Counted from the stretch's first letter, positions 45,348 to 56,267 are shown. The stretch is 64,000 bases of DNA from Mesorhizobium loti (GCF_013170705.1 NZ_CP033334.1:2271501-2335500); one strand, 5' to 3'. Numbers and translations: made by a program. The notes: generated from the letters alone by a model not told the origin.

Positions 45348-46757
45348 TCAGGCCGCCAGTGGCAGGCGCAGCTCCGTCAGCAATCCGCCATCCGGATGAT
45401 TGGACAGGCGGATCTCGCCGCCGGCGGCGCGCGCGATGTTGCGGGCAATGGTGAGGCCCAGCCCAAGGCCGCCGGTCTGGCGGTTGCGGGACTGTTCGAG
45501 GCGCACGAAGGAGCCGAACACGGCATCGATCTGGGCCTGCGGTATACCAGGTCCTTCATCGCGGATGGTGAGCGTGATCGTGCCGTCCGAGCGGTGCAGG
45601 CTGAGATGCGCCTTCTTGCCGTAGGTGACGGCATTCTGCACCAGATTGGTGACGCAGCGTCTGAGCGCGACCGGCCGCGCGATGCAGATCAGGCCGCGCG
45701 AACGGGTGTCGTCATTGTCGAATGAGACCTCCGGATAAGGGTCGGCGATCGATTCCACGAGCGACCAGAAGTCGATGCGCTCGGTCTTTTCCTCGTTCAC
45801 CTCGAAGGTGGCGAAGTCGATCACCGAACTGGCGATGCTCTCTACATCGGCAAGATCATGCGCCAGCGCCTCGCGAACCGCCGATTTGCGCAACAATTCC
45901 AGCCGCAGCCGCATGCGCGTCATCGGCGTGCGCAGGTCGTGCGCCAGCGCGGCGGCAAGATGCTCGCGGTCCTCGACATATTCGCGCAGCCTGGCCTGCA
46001 TGGCGTTGATTGCCCTCGCCGCGGCCTTAACCTCGCGGCTGCCGCTCTCGGCGATCGGCGGGCTCTTCAGGTCCTTGCCGATCCTGTTCACGGCGGTTTC
46101 CATCATCCGGTAGGGCGCCGTCAGCCGCCGCAGCGACCAGATCGACATGATCACCACCAGCCCGGCGATCAGCGCATAGAGCGGCAGGCTGTCGAAGCTC
46201 AGGATCGGGCCAATCGGCGTGATCGGCTCGGTGAAATTCAGCCACTGGCCGTCGGCGAAGCGCAAGGAGGCCGTCAGCTTGTCGCTCTGGGCGAAATCGG
46301 CTGCGAGCACCAGAAGGTCGCGCTCCACCTGGCCGATATCGGGGCCGGATGCGGTGCCGCTGGCGTCGTCGGCCTCGCGCGTCGCCGGATCGCGCCGCAC
46401 GCGCGCGTCGGTGACGCCGAACTTCGACAGCCGGCCAACGAGGATGTCCTCGAGTTCGGCCAGTTCGTCGTCACCGGCGATCGAGGAGGTGACGGCGGGC
46501 GTGTCCGAGACGGTAAGGGCGTAGGTCGAGTTGAACAGGCCTGCCGCGGTCGCCTTGCGCTCCTCGGGCGTGGCGCCGCTCATCAGCTGCACCAGCGAGA
46601 AGGCGCGGTCGTTGAGGCGATAGAGGTCGACCACGTCGTTGGAGGCGGCGCGGTCGCGCGACACGATATAGAGGGTCGCGACCTGGCTGATCAAAAGGCC
46701 GGCAATGACAATCAGCAGCACCCAGGCAGGCAAGGTCTGCGGCAGGAGACGTCTCAT
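45348..46757 (-). CDS. Two-component sensor histidine kinase
   Basis: A 469-residue inner-membrane kinase. It has helix 1 at about residues 11-31, a periplasmic sensor region of about 160 residues, helix 2 (LYALIAGLVVIMSIWSL) and a HAMP-type linker. The phosphorylated His is in AAALAHDLRTPMTRM, and the ATP domain shows NLVQNAVTYG, DEGPGIP and GGLGLGLTIARNIA. It overlaps the response regulator gene by 4 bases. The signal is unknown; the layout resembles the EnvZ/CpxA class. Confidence 0.9.
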   Translation of the reverse strand: MRRLLPQTLPAWVLLIVIAGLLISQVATLYIVSRDRAASNDVVDLYRLNDRAFSLVQLMSGATPEERKATAAGLFNSTYALTVSDTPAVTSSIAGDDELAELEDILVGRLSKFGVTDARVRRDPATREADDASGTASGPDIGQVERDLLVLAADFAQSDKLTASLRFADGQWLNFTEPITPIGPILSFDSLPLYALIAGLVVIMSIWSLRRLTAPYRMMETAVNRIGKDLKSPPIAESGSREVKAAARAINAMQARLREYVEDREHLAAALAHDLRTPMTRMRLRLELLRKSAVREALAHDLADVESIASSVIDFATFEVNEEKTERIDFWSLVESIADPYPEVSFDNDDTRSRGLICIARPVALRRCVTNLVQNAVTYGKKAHLSLHRSDGTITLTIRDEGPGIPQAQIDAVFGSFVRLEQSRNRQTGGLGLGLTIARNIARAAGGEIRLSNHPDGGLLTELRLPLAA

Positions 46758-47470
46758 TCGGAGGTCGTCTCGGGCAGGAACTGGTAGCCGCCGCTGCGCA
46801 CCGTGAGGATCAGCTTGGGCGTTTTGGGGTCATCTTCCATCTTGCGCCGCAACCTGCTGACGAGGATGTCGATGCTGCGATCGAAGGAATAGTCGCTGTC
46901 GCCACCGGACAGCTCGATGAGCTGGTCGCGGGTCAGCACGCGCTGGGCGCTCTTGACGAAGGTTTGCAGCAGGTTGAATTCGGCCATGGTCAGCTCGACC
47001 CTGACATCGTCGGGCGCGGTCAGCCGTCGCCGCGCACAGTCCATCGTCCAGCCGGCGAAACGATAGATCTGCTTGGTCGCGGCGCGTTTCGGCTCGGCGG
47101 CACCATTGCGCCGCAGCACGGCGCGGATCCGGGCCAGGAGTTCGCGCGGATCGAAGGGCTTGGGGACATAGTCGTCGGCGCCCATCTCCAGGCCGACCAC
47201 GCGGTCGGTTGTCTCGGTGACGGCGGTCAGCATGATGATCGGCGTCGTGTACTGGGCGCGCAGGTCGCGGCACAATTCCAGCCCGCTCTTGCCGGGCAGC
47301 ATCACGTCGAGGACGATGAGGTCCACCTGCGAGCGGCGCAGGATGGTCTCCATCTCGGTGCCGTCGGCGGCAACCGAAGTGTGCAGGCCTCGCTTCTGGA
47401 AGAACTCCTGAAGCAGGTCGCGGATGCCCTTGTCGTCGTCGACGATCAGTATGTGTGCGTCGGATTTCAC
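46754..47470 (-). CDS. OmpR-family response regulator
   Basis: A 238-residue regulator: receiver domain with phospho-acceptor Asp55 in LIVLDVMLPG, acidic pair in VDDDKG and Lys in VPKPF, then a winged-helix domain with LTMAEFNLLQTFVKSAQRVLTRDQLIEL and SIDILVSRLRRKMEDDP. I chose the GTG at 47470, preceded by AGGGTACC; longer frames add non-homologous sequence. It is transcribed with the sensor kinase. The promoter gap to 47741 contains two GAATTC-centred motifs (AGAATTCGGG and GAACGAATTCC) that might be regulator sites. Confidence 0.9.
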   Translation of the reverse strand: MKSDAHILIVDDDKGIRDLLQEFFQKRGLHTSVAADGTEMETILRRSQVDLIVLDVMLPGKSGLELCRDLRAQYTTPIIMLTAVTETTDRVVGLEMGADDYVPKPFDPRELLARIRAVLRRNGAAEPKRAATKQIYRFAGWTMDCARRRLTAPDDVRVELTMAEFNLLQTFVKSAQRVLTRDQLIELSGGDSDYSFDRSIDILVSRLRRKMEDDPKTPKLILTVRSGGYQFLPETTSE

Positions 47471-47741
47471 GAGGTACCCTGTCCCGGTTGCCGGCCAAGC
47501 CATTCCTGGCAGGTGAGCCACACGATAGAATTCGGGCCATATGTTGGCCAGTGCCTTGGATTTCAAGGGAGAACGAATTCCGCCTTCTCCACATGGAAAG
47601 CGGCGGGGTCCTGGCAGACACAATCCAGAAACAAAATTCTACAATCGGGAAAAACTCCTGAAAAGGTAAGGCGGCATAACGGTGCCGTGGCGGTCAGATT
47701 ACCGGCTGCGACGCAAAGTCTCCGGGTTCACGGAAAAACCG

Positions 47742-48041
47742 ATGCCAAGCTTGTCGATCAGTTTGTTGGGTGCGTTGCTGGGCCTTGGCCTGGTCACTGC
47801 CGCTGTTGGACAATCGGATGCAAAGGCGCCGCTCACCCGGAGCGAACGGTGCGCCAATCTCAGCCACCAATTTGATGAAGCCCTCGAAACCCACGCCACG
47901 GCAACGCAGGTCACCGCGGCAAAGGCACTTCAGAGAAAGGGCAACCGGTACTGCGCCGCCAAGAAACAGGCACAGGGAATTCGGATGCTCGCCAATGCTT
48001 TGAAGCTGCTTGGAGTGGCACCGAACGACCCGGTCCAGTGA
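47742..48041 (+). CDS. Small secreted protein, function unknown
   Basis: A 99-residue protein with a signal peptide (SLSISLLGALLGLGLVTAAVGQS) and a short helical mature domain containing two Cys (ERCANLSHQFDEALETH and GNRYCAAKK). No family is recognised. The chosen ATG at 47742 starts the signal peptide; the frame is open from 47682. It is divergent from the two-component system and could be one of its targets, which is inference from position. Confidence 0.65.
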   Translation: MPSLSISLLGALLGLGLVTAAVGQSDAKAPLTRSERCANLSHQFDEALETHATATQVTAAKALQRKGNRYCAAKKQAQGIRMLANALKLLGVAPNDPVQ

Positions 48042-48078
48042 CACTCAAAATCGACCCGCATAAAAAGGAAATGAAGCC

Positions 48079-48330
48079 ATGAAAAAGTCCATCCTGTCCG
48101 CCACCGGTCTCGCCGTTGCCCTGGCTTTCGCGATGCCCGCTCTCGGCAACGCCGCTGCCACCACGACCGCTGCTCCGGCTGCCTCGACCACGACGACCAC
48201 CACCGCTCCGGCTGCTGACGCCACCGCCAAGCCCCCGGTGAAGAAGGTCGTCAAGAAGGTCAAGCACAAGAAGGCTCCCGCCAAGAAGACCGTGAAGAAG
48301 GCCAAGGCCAAGGATGCTCCGAAGGCCTGA
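48079..48330 (+). CDS. Small secreted low-complexity protein (Thr/Ala then Lys-rich)
   Basis: An 83-residue protein with a clear signal peptide (KKSILSATGLAVALAFAMPALGNAA). Then comes a Thr/Ala/Pro-rich segment and a strongly basic tail of KKVVKKV/KKAPAKK units resembling histone H1 tails. A mature cationic peptide in the periplasm could bind envelope polymers or DNA. AAGGAAATGAAGCC precedes the ATG. It follows the gene at 47742 by 37 bases. Confidence 0.75.
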   Translation: MKKSILSATGLAVALAFAMPALGNAAATTTAAPAASTTTTTTAPAADATAKPPVKKVVKKVKHKKAPAKKTVKKAKAKDAPKA

Positions 48331-48352
48331 TCCAGGTCCGACGATTTTCATC

Positions 48353-48387
48353 AAGGCCGCTCCAGCCGCACCGGCTGGGGCGGCCTT
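48353..48387 (+). terminator. Terminator after the low-complexity protein gene
   Basis: AAGGCCGC (48353-48360) pairs with GCGGCCTT (48380-48387), with an inner CCAGCC/GGCTGG stem. It lies 22 bases after the stop codon. Confidence 0.8.
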
Positions 48388-48488
48388 CTGCCAGGTACCC
48401 GATCGAGAGGCTGAGCACCGGCGCCCACAGCCTGTAATCTCGATCTGACTTAACCCGTTTTCAACGCCGGCCGTGTAGGACAATCCGC

Positions 48489-48803
48489 ATGAAGAAGCGG
48501 CTTTCGTCCATTTTGCGTTCGATGGTGATCGGCGGCCTGGTTGCCACCGGTGTCGCCAGGGCGCTGATTCTGCTCACCGCGAGCCCCGTGCCCGATCCTG
48601 CCAGTGGCCGCACCGAACCCTCGCTGTTCGCGCCGATAATTTCCAGCAACTGGGACTACATCACGCCTGTCCAGGCGTGGCTGCTGATCGTGCTTCTTGC
48701 CGTGACGCTGGTCTGCGTTGCCGGATGGCCGATCGCGGCCTGGATGGAACGCCGGGCGGACGCCGGAGCAAACCGCCGCGTCTTCGGCCGCCAGGGCCGT
48801 TGA
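48489..48803 (+). CDS. Small membrane protein, function unknown
   Basis: A 104-residue protein with two hydrophobic segments (about residues 10-30 and 62-84) and basic ends. No family is recognised. A weak AGGA lies 12 bases before the ATG. It stands between a terminator and clpS and looks monocistronic. Confidence 0.6.
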   Translation: MKKRLSSILRSMVIGGLVATGVARALILLTASPVPDPASGRTEPSLFAPIISSNWDYITPVQAWLLIVLLAVTLVCVAGWPIAAWMERRADAGANRRVFGRQGR

Positions 48804-48942
48804 ACCGCGACCGACAATCTCCCACATGATTGTGAATGACCGGGCCCGCCCGCCGGCGGTCCGCACGCCAATCAAAATGGACGATCGCCGCCGCCCGTGG
48901 CAAAATACGCGGTGAAGCCCGATCGCGAAACTGTCGGTTCCG

Positions 48943-49248
48943 ATGCCTGAAACCACCACGAAACCCCGCACCAAGGTCAAGCCGCAGACCGAGCGGCCGA
49001 AGCTCTACAAGGTCATCCTCATCAATGATGATTTCACGCCGCGCGAATTCGTGGTGACGGTGCTGAAGGGTGAATTCAAGCTGAGCGAGGACCAGGCGCA
49101 CCGGATCATGATCACCGCGCACCGGCGCGGCGCCTGTGTGGTCGCGGTCTTCACAAGGGATGTCGCCGAGACCAAGGCGACGCGGGCCACCGATGCCGGC
49201 AAGGCCAAGGGCTATCCCTTGCTGTTCACGACGGAACCGGAAGAGTGA
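48943..49248 (+). CDS. clpS: ATP-dependent Clp protease adaptor ClpS
   Basis: A 101-residue adaptor delivering N-degron substrates to ClpAP. The core KVILINDDFTPREFVVTVLK contains the conserved NDDxTPxEFV motif, and RIMITAHRRGACVV and TRDVAETKA complete the fold. The basic N-terminal extension is flexible in this family. clpA does not follow here; a repeat and convergent genes do. Confidence 0.95.
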   Translation: MPETTTKPRTKVKPQTERPKLYKVILINDDFTPREFVVTVLKGEFKLSEDQAHRIMITAHRRGACVVAVFTRDVAETKATRATDAGKAKGYPLLFTTEPEE

Positions 49249-49260
49249 GGAGGGGTTCTT

Positions 49261-49410
49261 CCCTTCTCCCCTTGTGGGAGAAGGTGGCCTCGCGAAGCGA
49301 GGTCGGATGAGGGGTGTTCCAGGGAACACCGACGCCTCACTCCGCTGGAACACCCCTCAACCGTCTCGGCGCTGCGCGCCGATCCACCTTCTCCCACAAG
49401 GGGAGAAGGA
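49261..49410. repeat. Mosaic palindromic repeat, copy 2
   Basis: Same family as 34203-34411: CCTTCTCCCC...GGGAGAAGGTGG and GGTCGGATGAGGGGTG at the left, mirrored by CACCCCTCAACCGTC...CTTCTCCCACAAGGGGAGAAGG at the right. It lies between the convergent clpS and the gene at 49424 and may terminate both. Confidence 0.88.
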
Positions 49411-49423
49411 AAACGGCGCCGCG

Positions 49424-51502
49424 CTACCTTCCCTCGCGGTACCACATCGAACCCATCGCCAGGAGCAGCAGGCCGAGGCCGAGGAAGCCGCCGAACAGGG
49501 GCACGCGCGAGACGGCCTTCAGGACGCTGTCATCGGTGGTGCGCAGGCCGATCCAGTCACTGCCGGAGGCATCGCCGGCCGAGCGCACCGGCACGATGGA
49601 AGGCAGGGTCACGTCGCCGCCAGTGGCCGCGGACGAGGCCAGCCGGCGCACGCTGCCGCCGGTGGCTTCGGCCGGCGCTTTCAGCCGATCCTCGGTTGAG
49701 ATGACGTCGGCGAATTCCGGGGCGTTGACCGGCCCGACATGGGCAAGCGCGGTGAGATCGCCATTGGCAACCTGGAACAGGCCGATCTCATTGGTTTGCA
49801 CGCTGCCAAGGAAGACGCCGGGCTCGGTTTTGTTGAGCTTGACGGTCACGGTCTTGCCGGAGGGCGTGATGATCTGTGCGGGGCCGGGATCGTCGGCCAT
49901 GGTCTGGCGGCGGATATCAAGCACCATGCCGCGTCCCTCGGCGGTCAACCGCTCTTCCTCGAGTTCGGGTTCCTTCATCAGCCAGTGGGCGATGCGCCGG
50001 TAGAGCTGGACATGCGGGCCGCCGCCCTCGAAGCCGCGCGCCCACAGCCAGCCCTGGTCGGACAGAAGCATGCCGACGCGGCCTTCGCCCTTGCGGTCGA
50101 GCAGGAGCAGGGGCCGGTTGTCGGCGCCCTTCATCACCACTTCGCCTTGCGGGTTCTGCACGCCGATGGTGCGGAACCAGCGGCTCCAATGCGGCGGCTC
50201 GGTGGCCGAACCGTCGAGGCCGCGCGTCACCGGATGACGCTGGCCAAGGTCGGTCAGACGCGGATAGAACGCCTTTTCGACCACCTCGCCGGTCGGCATT
50301 GCGGGCAGGGCCGACATCAGCGGGGTGCGCGCGATCGAAGCCTCGCCGGCATATTCGGGGCCGGCGGCGATCAGCAACGCGCCGCCCTTTTCGACATATT
50401 CGGAGATGTAGTCGTAATAGAGGATCGGCAGCACGTCGCGGTGCTGGTAGCGGTCGAAGATGATGAGGTCGAAATCCTTGATCTTCTCGACGAACAGCTC
50501 GCGGGTCGGGAAGGCGATCAGCGACAATTCGTTGATCGGCGTGCCGTCCTGCTTCTCCGGCGGCCGCAGAATGGTGAAGTGGACGAGATCTACAGAGGCG
50601 TCGGATTTCAACAGATTGCGCCAGGTGCGCTCGCCGGCATGCGGCTCGCCGGAAACCAGCAGCACGCGCAAATTCTCGCGGATGCCGTCGACCAGCGCGA
50701 TGGCGCGGTTGTTGGTGTCGGTGAGTTCGCCCGGCTCGCGGTCGATGGCGAGTTCGATGATGTTGCGGCCGGCGCCCGGAATGGTCACCTGCAGCGGCAT
50801 GGCCTGGCCGACGGTGGCATGCTCGACCGAGACCTGCTCGCCATTGACCGAAACACGCACATCGACCGGGCCGGCCTCGTTTTCCGCCGAGATGACGCGG
50901 TAGGTCATGTCTAGCGGCTTGCCGACAAGGCCGAAGCGCGGCGCGTTCTCGAAGCGGATGCGGCGGTCCTTTTCGTGGTCGTTGCCGGTGATGAGCGCAT
51001 GCAGCGGGGCGTTGAAGTCGGGCGCGCCCGAAGGCGTGTCATGCACCTCGCCATCGGTGATCATGATGGCGCCGCCGATGCGCGAGGGCGGCACGTCGCG
51101 GAAGGCGCCTTCCAGCGCGCCGAACAGCCGCGTTGCGGTGCGCTCCTCGGCGGCATCGGACTTGCCGGCCTCGACGACGCGGACGTCGAACTGCTTGAAG
51201 CGGCCAAGACGCTGCTGCAGCCCGGCCAGCGCTTCATCGGTCTGCCTGGTGCGGTCGCCGATGTCCTGGCTCTGGCTGCGGTCGACGATCAGCGCGACGA
51301 CGCTCTTCAGCGGCTCGCGCTCCTCATTGAGGAACACCGGGTTGAACAGCGCGGCAGCGAGCGCCAGCAGGGCGACGAAGCGCAGGACACCACCGCGCTG
51401 GCGAAACCACAGGCCGACGAGCGCAAGCAGCGCCAGCGGCACCAGCACCACAGCGAGCAGCGGCCAGGAGATCAGCGGTTCGAGGGAGATTGACCAGTTC
51501 AT
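49424..51502 (-). CDS. Membrane protein with VWA-like/amidotransferase-like region (MoxR operon)
   Basis: A 692-residue protein with two N-terminal helices, a von Willebrand-like segment (VVALIVDRSQSQDIGDRT), a second segment resembling a class I amidotransferase-like fold without a catalytic Cys motif that I can see, and a C-terminal membrane helix. It is the fourth gene of the MoxR operon and starts 3 bases after the preceding stop. Proteins of this arrangement are thought to assemble or stabilise envelope complexes with MoxR ATPases. The exact target is unknown. Confidence 0.8.
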   Translation of the reverse strand: MNWSISLEPLISWPLLAVVLVPLALLALVGLWFRQRGGVLRFVALLALAAALFNPVFLNEEREPLKSVVALIVDRSQSQDIGDRTRQTDEALAGLQQRLGRFKQFDVRVVEAGKSDAAEERTATRLFGALEGAFRDVPPSRIGGAIMITDGEVHDTPSGAPDFNAPLHALITGNDHEKDRRIRFENAPRFGLVGKPLDMTYRVISAENEAGPVDVRVSVNGEQVSVEHATVGQAMPLQVTIPGAGRNIIELAIDREPGELTDTNNRAIALVDGIRENLRVLLVSGEPHAGERTWRNLLKSDASVDLVHFTILRPPEKQDGTPINELSLIAFPTRELFVEKIKDFDLIIFDRYQHRDVLPILYYDYISEYVEKGGALLIAAGPEYAGEASIARTPLMSALPAMPTGEVVEKAFYPRLTDLGQRHPVTRGLDGSATEPPHWSRWFRTIGVQNPQGEVVMKGADNRPLLLLDRKGEGRVGMLLSDQGWLWARGFEGGGPHVQLYRRIAHWLMKEPELEEERLTAEGRGMVLDIRRQTMADDPGPAQIITPSGKTVTVKLNKTEPGVFLGSVQTNEIGLFQVANGDLTALAHVGPVNAPEFADVISTEDRLKAPAEATGGSVRRLASSAATGGDVTLPSIVPVRSAGDASGSDWIGLRTTDDSVLKAVSRVPLFGGFLGLGLLLLAMGSMWYREGR

Positions 51503-51505
51503 CCG

Positions 51506-54328
51506 CTACTGCCCCAATCGTTCGAGCAGTATGGGCACGTGCACCTGGTCGGATTTGTAGTTGCCGGTCAGCATGTACATCATGATGTTGACGCCGGCGC
51601 GCAGCGCATAGATGCGCTGCATCGGGTCGGCCGGCACGGTCGGCAGCAGCGGATCGCCATTCTCGTCGACCGCCCATGCGCCGGCGAAATCATTGGCGGT
51701 GATCATGATCGGCGAGACGCCGTCGCCGGTGCGTACCGGCCGGTTGTCGGCGTTGCTTGCATCGAGCGATGCCTCGACCCAGAGTGGGCTGCCGGCGAAA
51801 CGGCCGGGAAATTCGGGCAGGATGAAGAAGGACTTGGTCAGCACGTGGTCCGACGGCACCGGCTCCAGCGGCGGCACGTTGAGGTTGCCGAGGATGTCGC
51901 GCAGCCGCTCGGTCGCCGGGCTGGTGGAATCGGCGCCGATGCCGTTGGCGAACTGGTCGCGCGTGTCGAACAATACGGTGCCACCCTGCTGCATATAGGC
52001 ATCGATGCGGGCGATCGCGGCCTGGCTCGGCATGGGTGCCGCCGGATCGATCGGCCAGTAGATCAGCGGATAGAAGGATAGCTCGTCCTTCGAAATATCG
52101 ACGCCGGCCGGCGCGCCCGGTTCGAGCGCTGTCTTCTCGATCAGGAAGCGCGTCAGGCCCTCGAGCCCGGCGCGGCTGATCGAATCGACGCCCGGCACGC
52201 CAGTCAGCACATAGGCGATGCGGGTCTTGGAGATCGCCGCGATCGCCGCCTCGTCGCCCGGCTTGGCATCGTCGGCGCGGGCGTAATCGGCATTGGCGAA
52301 CAGTGCGCCAAGGGCCATCAGGACTGCCGCGGCCGTGGCCACGGCACCGGCACGGCGCCGCCGGCGTGAAAACAGGCCGCCCATCCAGAATACCGCCAGC
52401 GTGTCGAGCAGCATCAGCACCAGCGCCGCGGCGACCATCGCGCCCTTCAGGTTGCGGGATTCGTCGAAAGCATACTGGATCGTGGTGACCGGAACGGCGA
52501 CCTGCGGGCGCGCCAGCGGCTCGAACTTGGTTGCGGCATCGAGCAGATTATGGGCGAAGACGCCGGTCTCGGAACCATAGAGGCCCGGCGGGTTCTCGAA
52601 GGTCACCGGCAAAGCGCCGGCGCCCGGCACCAGCGGCCGCGCATCCGGCGTCGGCGGCCCCAGCGAGCCGTCGGCCGCGATCATCCGGTAGGGGGCCAGC
52701 GAGGTGGCGGCGGCCTCGGCATTGGCGACCGCCGCGCCCTGGTTGCGCGACAGCTGGACGATGCGGCGCAGCATCTCGACGAAGCTGCCCGAGATCGGCA
52801 GGTTCGACCATGTCGCCTCGGGCGTGACGTGGAACAGCACCAGCGTGCCCTTGCCTTTCTTCAGCCCGGTGACCAGCGGGGTGCCATCGGCCAGCGCCGC
52901 CCAGGTGCGCTCGACGATATCGGGTGTCGGCTCGGCCAGCACCTGCCTGCTCACGGTGACCTCGGTGGGCGGCGCCAGATCGGCGAACGGGCCGGCCTTG
53001 GGGAATTCGGTGACCGGCTGCGGCGACGTCCATGACAGGGCGCCGCCGAGCGAACGCTCGCCGATGCGCAGGCGGACCGGCAGCAAATCGTCATCATTGC
53101 CGGCGGCGGCCAGCCGCGAGCCGGCGAAACGCACCAGCGTGCCGCCATTGTCGACCCAGTCGACCAGCCTTTGCCGGACCTGTGCGGGAATGGTGCCGAT
53201 GTCGGCCATGATGATCATCGCCGGCTTCTGGTCGAGGATCTGTGGGATGGCGTCGGCGAGATCGGCGCTGGAGGGTTCGACCAAGTCGGCGAAGGGCTGC
53301 AGCGCGCGCCTGATGTAGTAGAGCGGCGACAGAAGCGGCTGCGCCTGGTCTGCCTCGGCCTGTGACAGCAGCCCGACACGGCGGCGCTTGGAGCTTTCGT
53401 CGAGCACACGCACCGCGCCCGCCTGGCGCTCGCCGTCGAGCGCGATCGAGGCGAAATCATTGCGCAGCTCGAACGGCACCGCCATGGTGCCGGTGGCGGT
53501 GGCTTCGCCGGGCGCGAAGGTCAGCGTCGCATCGGCGATGCGGCGGCCCTTGTCGTCGAAGGCGCCGGCGATGACCTGCGCGGGCGCCGGGTCGCCCGGC
53601 GCGCGGATGGCGGTGAGGGCAAAGCCGTCGACCTGGTTGTCGGCGGCGGTCAGGCCGGTCAGGGAAAGCCGGTCGGCGGTTGCCCAGACGATGCGGGCGG
53701 CATTTTTCGACAAAAGCGTGTTGAAGGCGGCCTCGTCGCCCTTGGCCGCCAGTCCGTCGGCCAGCACGGCGACGCTGGCGCCGGGCAGGCCCTCCAGAAC
53801 GCCGGCGACGCGGGCATAGACGGCGGGTCGATCGGTCGGGATTGGCCGCGGCTTGGCGGCGCGCAGCCGGTCGAGCGCGGCGGCGGCATCGAAGGGACCG
53901 ATCTCCGCATTGGCCTTTTCGGCGGTGAAGGCGATGATGACCGGCACACCGTTCGAGCCGGCGTCGGCGATCAGCCGTTCGGCGGTGGCGACGCGCTTGT
54001 TCCAGTCGGCCGCACTTGCCCAGTCATTGTCGATGACCAGCGCAAGGGCAGCCCCCTCGGCCGGCAGCTTTTCGCGCGGGTTGAAGACCGGTTCGGCCAA
54101 TGCCGCGACGATGAGCGCCGCCATCAGCAGCCTGAGCAGCGTCAGCCACCATGGGCTCTGCTGCGGCGTCTCCTCGCGCTTCAGCACCCGCGCCAGGATT
54201 TTCAGCGGCGGGAAGATCTCGCTCTGCGGCTTGGGCGGCGTCAGCCTGAGCAGCCACCATATCACCGGCAATGCCAGCAGGCCCCACAGCACCATGGGAG
54301 CGCCAAAGGAGAGCGGCAGCCAACTCAT
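51506..54328 (-). CDS. BatA-like N-terminal/DUF4159 membrane protein
   Basis: A 940-residue protein. The N-terminal MSWLPLSFGAPMVLWGLLALPVIWWLLRLTPPKP is the BatA-type two-helix domain, followed by large extracytoplasmic regions, another helix near residue 650 and a C-terminal DUF4159 domain (YFPLIYWPIDPA-like and VLFDTRDQ). The ATG at 54328 overlaps the DUF58 stop by 4 bases; the frame upstream is antisense noise. It belongs to the MoxR-DUF58 operon. Confidence 0.85.
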   Translation of the reverse strand: MSWLPLSFGAPMVLWGLLALPVIWWLLRLTPPKPQSEIFPPLKILARVLKREETPQQSPWWLTLLRLLMAALIVAALAEPVFNPREKLPAEGAALALVIDNDWASAADWNKRVATAERLIADAGSNGVPVIIAFTAEKANAEIGPFDAAAALDRLRAAKPRPIPTDRPAVYARVAGVLEGLPGASVAVLADGLAAKGDEAAFNTLLSKNAARIVWATADRLSLTGLTAADNQVDGFALTAIRAPGDPAPAQVIAGAFDDKGRRIADATLTFAPGEATATGTMAVPFELRNDFASIALDGERQAGAVRVLDESSKRRRVGLLSQAEADQAQPLLSPLYYIRRALQPFADLVEPSSADLADAIPQILDQKPAMIIMADIGTIPAQVRQRLVDWVDNGGTLVRFAGSRLAAAGNDDDLLPVRLRIGERSLGGALSWTSPQPVTEFPKAGPFADLAPPTEVTVSRQVLAEPTPDIVERTWAALADGTPLVTGLKKGKGTLVLFHVTPEATWSNLPISGSFVEMLRRIVQLSRNQGAAVANAEAAATSLAPYRMIAADGSLGPPTPDARPLVPGAGALPVTFENPPGLYGSETGVFAHNLLDAATKFEPLARPQVAVPVTTIQYAFDESRNLKGAMVAAALVLMLLDTLAVFWMGGLFSRRRRRAGAVATAAAVLMALGALFANADYARADDAKPGDEAAIAAISKTRIAYVLTGVPGVDSISRAGLEGLTRFLIEKTALEPGAPAGVDISKDELSFYPLIYWPIDPAAPMPSQAAIARIDAYMQQGGTVLFDTRDQFANGIGADSTSPATERLRDILGNLNVPPLEPVPSDHVLTKSFFILPEFPGRFAGSPLWVEASLDASNADNRPVRTGDGVSPIMITANDFAGAWAVDENGDPLLPTVPADPMQRIYALRAGVNIMMYMLTGNYKSDQVHVPILLERLGQ

Positions 54329-55262
54329 GCGACAGCCACCTTTCCGGCGCGAGCGGAGGTTGGCCCGGAATAACCCCCATCGGCGGTCATCGCCATGTGC
54401 AGGCGCACCAGTGCGTCGGACGCCAGCCGATCGGTGTGGTTGACGGTGAAACTCCAGCCGAGCCGTTTGCACCAGCCGGCCAATTCCGCGCGGCGGGCGG
54501 TGTAGAGCAGGCGATACTCGTCGCCGAGCATTTCGGCACGACCGGCGGTCAGTTTTTCGCCCGTCTCGGGATCGGTGAACTCGGTACGGCCGGCATAGGG
54601 GAAGGTTTCCTCGGCCGGGTCGGCGACCTCGATCAGATGCGCGCGCACGCCGTGGCGGGCGAGCACGTCGAGCCATTCCATCGTCTCTTCGACCGGATCG
54701 AGGAAATCGCTGGCGATGACGATGTCGCAGAACCGCCTGATGTCCGACAGATCAGGCTTGGCCGGCAGGTCGCCGGCATGCATCAGCTGGGCGGCGATGC
54801 GCTCTGCGCCGTTGCGGGCCGTGAACGGATCGGTCAGTCCCGGCCAGGCGATACGCTCGCCGCTGCGCGACAACAACTCGGCCATGGCCAGCGCCAGCAC
54901 CAGTGCGCGCGATTGCTTGGAAACGCTGGCGCCGGTTGACTTGTAGAGCATGGATGGCGAGGGATCTGCCCACAGCCACACCGTATGGGCGGCCTCCCAT
55001 TCGCGGTCGCGCACATAGGTGTGGTCGTCGCGCGCCGAGCGGCGCCAGTCGATGCGCGAAGAGTCGCCTTCGACATAGGGCCGGAACTGCCAGAAATTCT
55101 CGCCGATGCCGCGCTTGCGGCGGCCATGCCAGCCGGCGATCACGGTGTTGACGATGCGGCGCGCCTCGACCAGCAGGTCGGGCACAAGCGAAGCCCGCAA
55201 CCGGCCACGGGCGAGCGCGTCGCGCGTCGCTGCCGGAGCCTGGACCTCGCCGATACGCGTCA

Positions 55263-55263
<1 letters not shown>
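54325..55263 (-). CDS. DUF58-domain protein (MoxR partner)
   Basis: A 312-residue protein with the DUF58 signature DSSRIDWRRSARDDHTYVRDRE and a VWA-like C-terminal half (SKQSRALVLALAMAELL, DIVIASDFLDPVEE). DUF58 proteins nearly always neighbour MoxR ATPases and are probable clients or partners. The ATG at 55263 overlaps the moxR stop by 1 base, and its own stop overlaps the next start by 4 bases. Confidence 0.9.
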
Positions 55264-56267
<1,004 letters not shown>

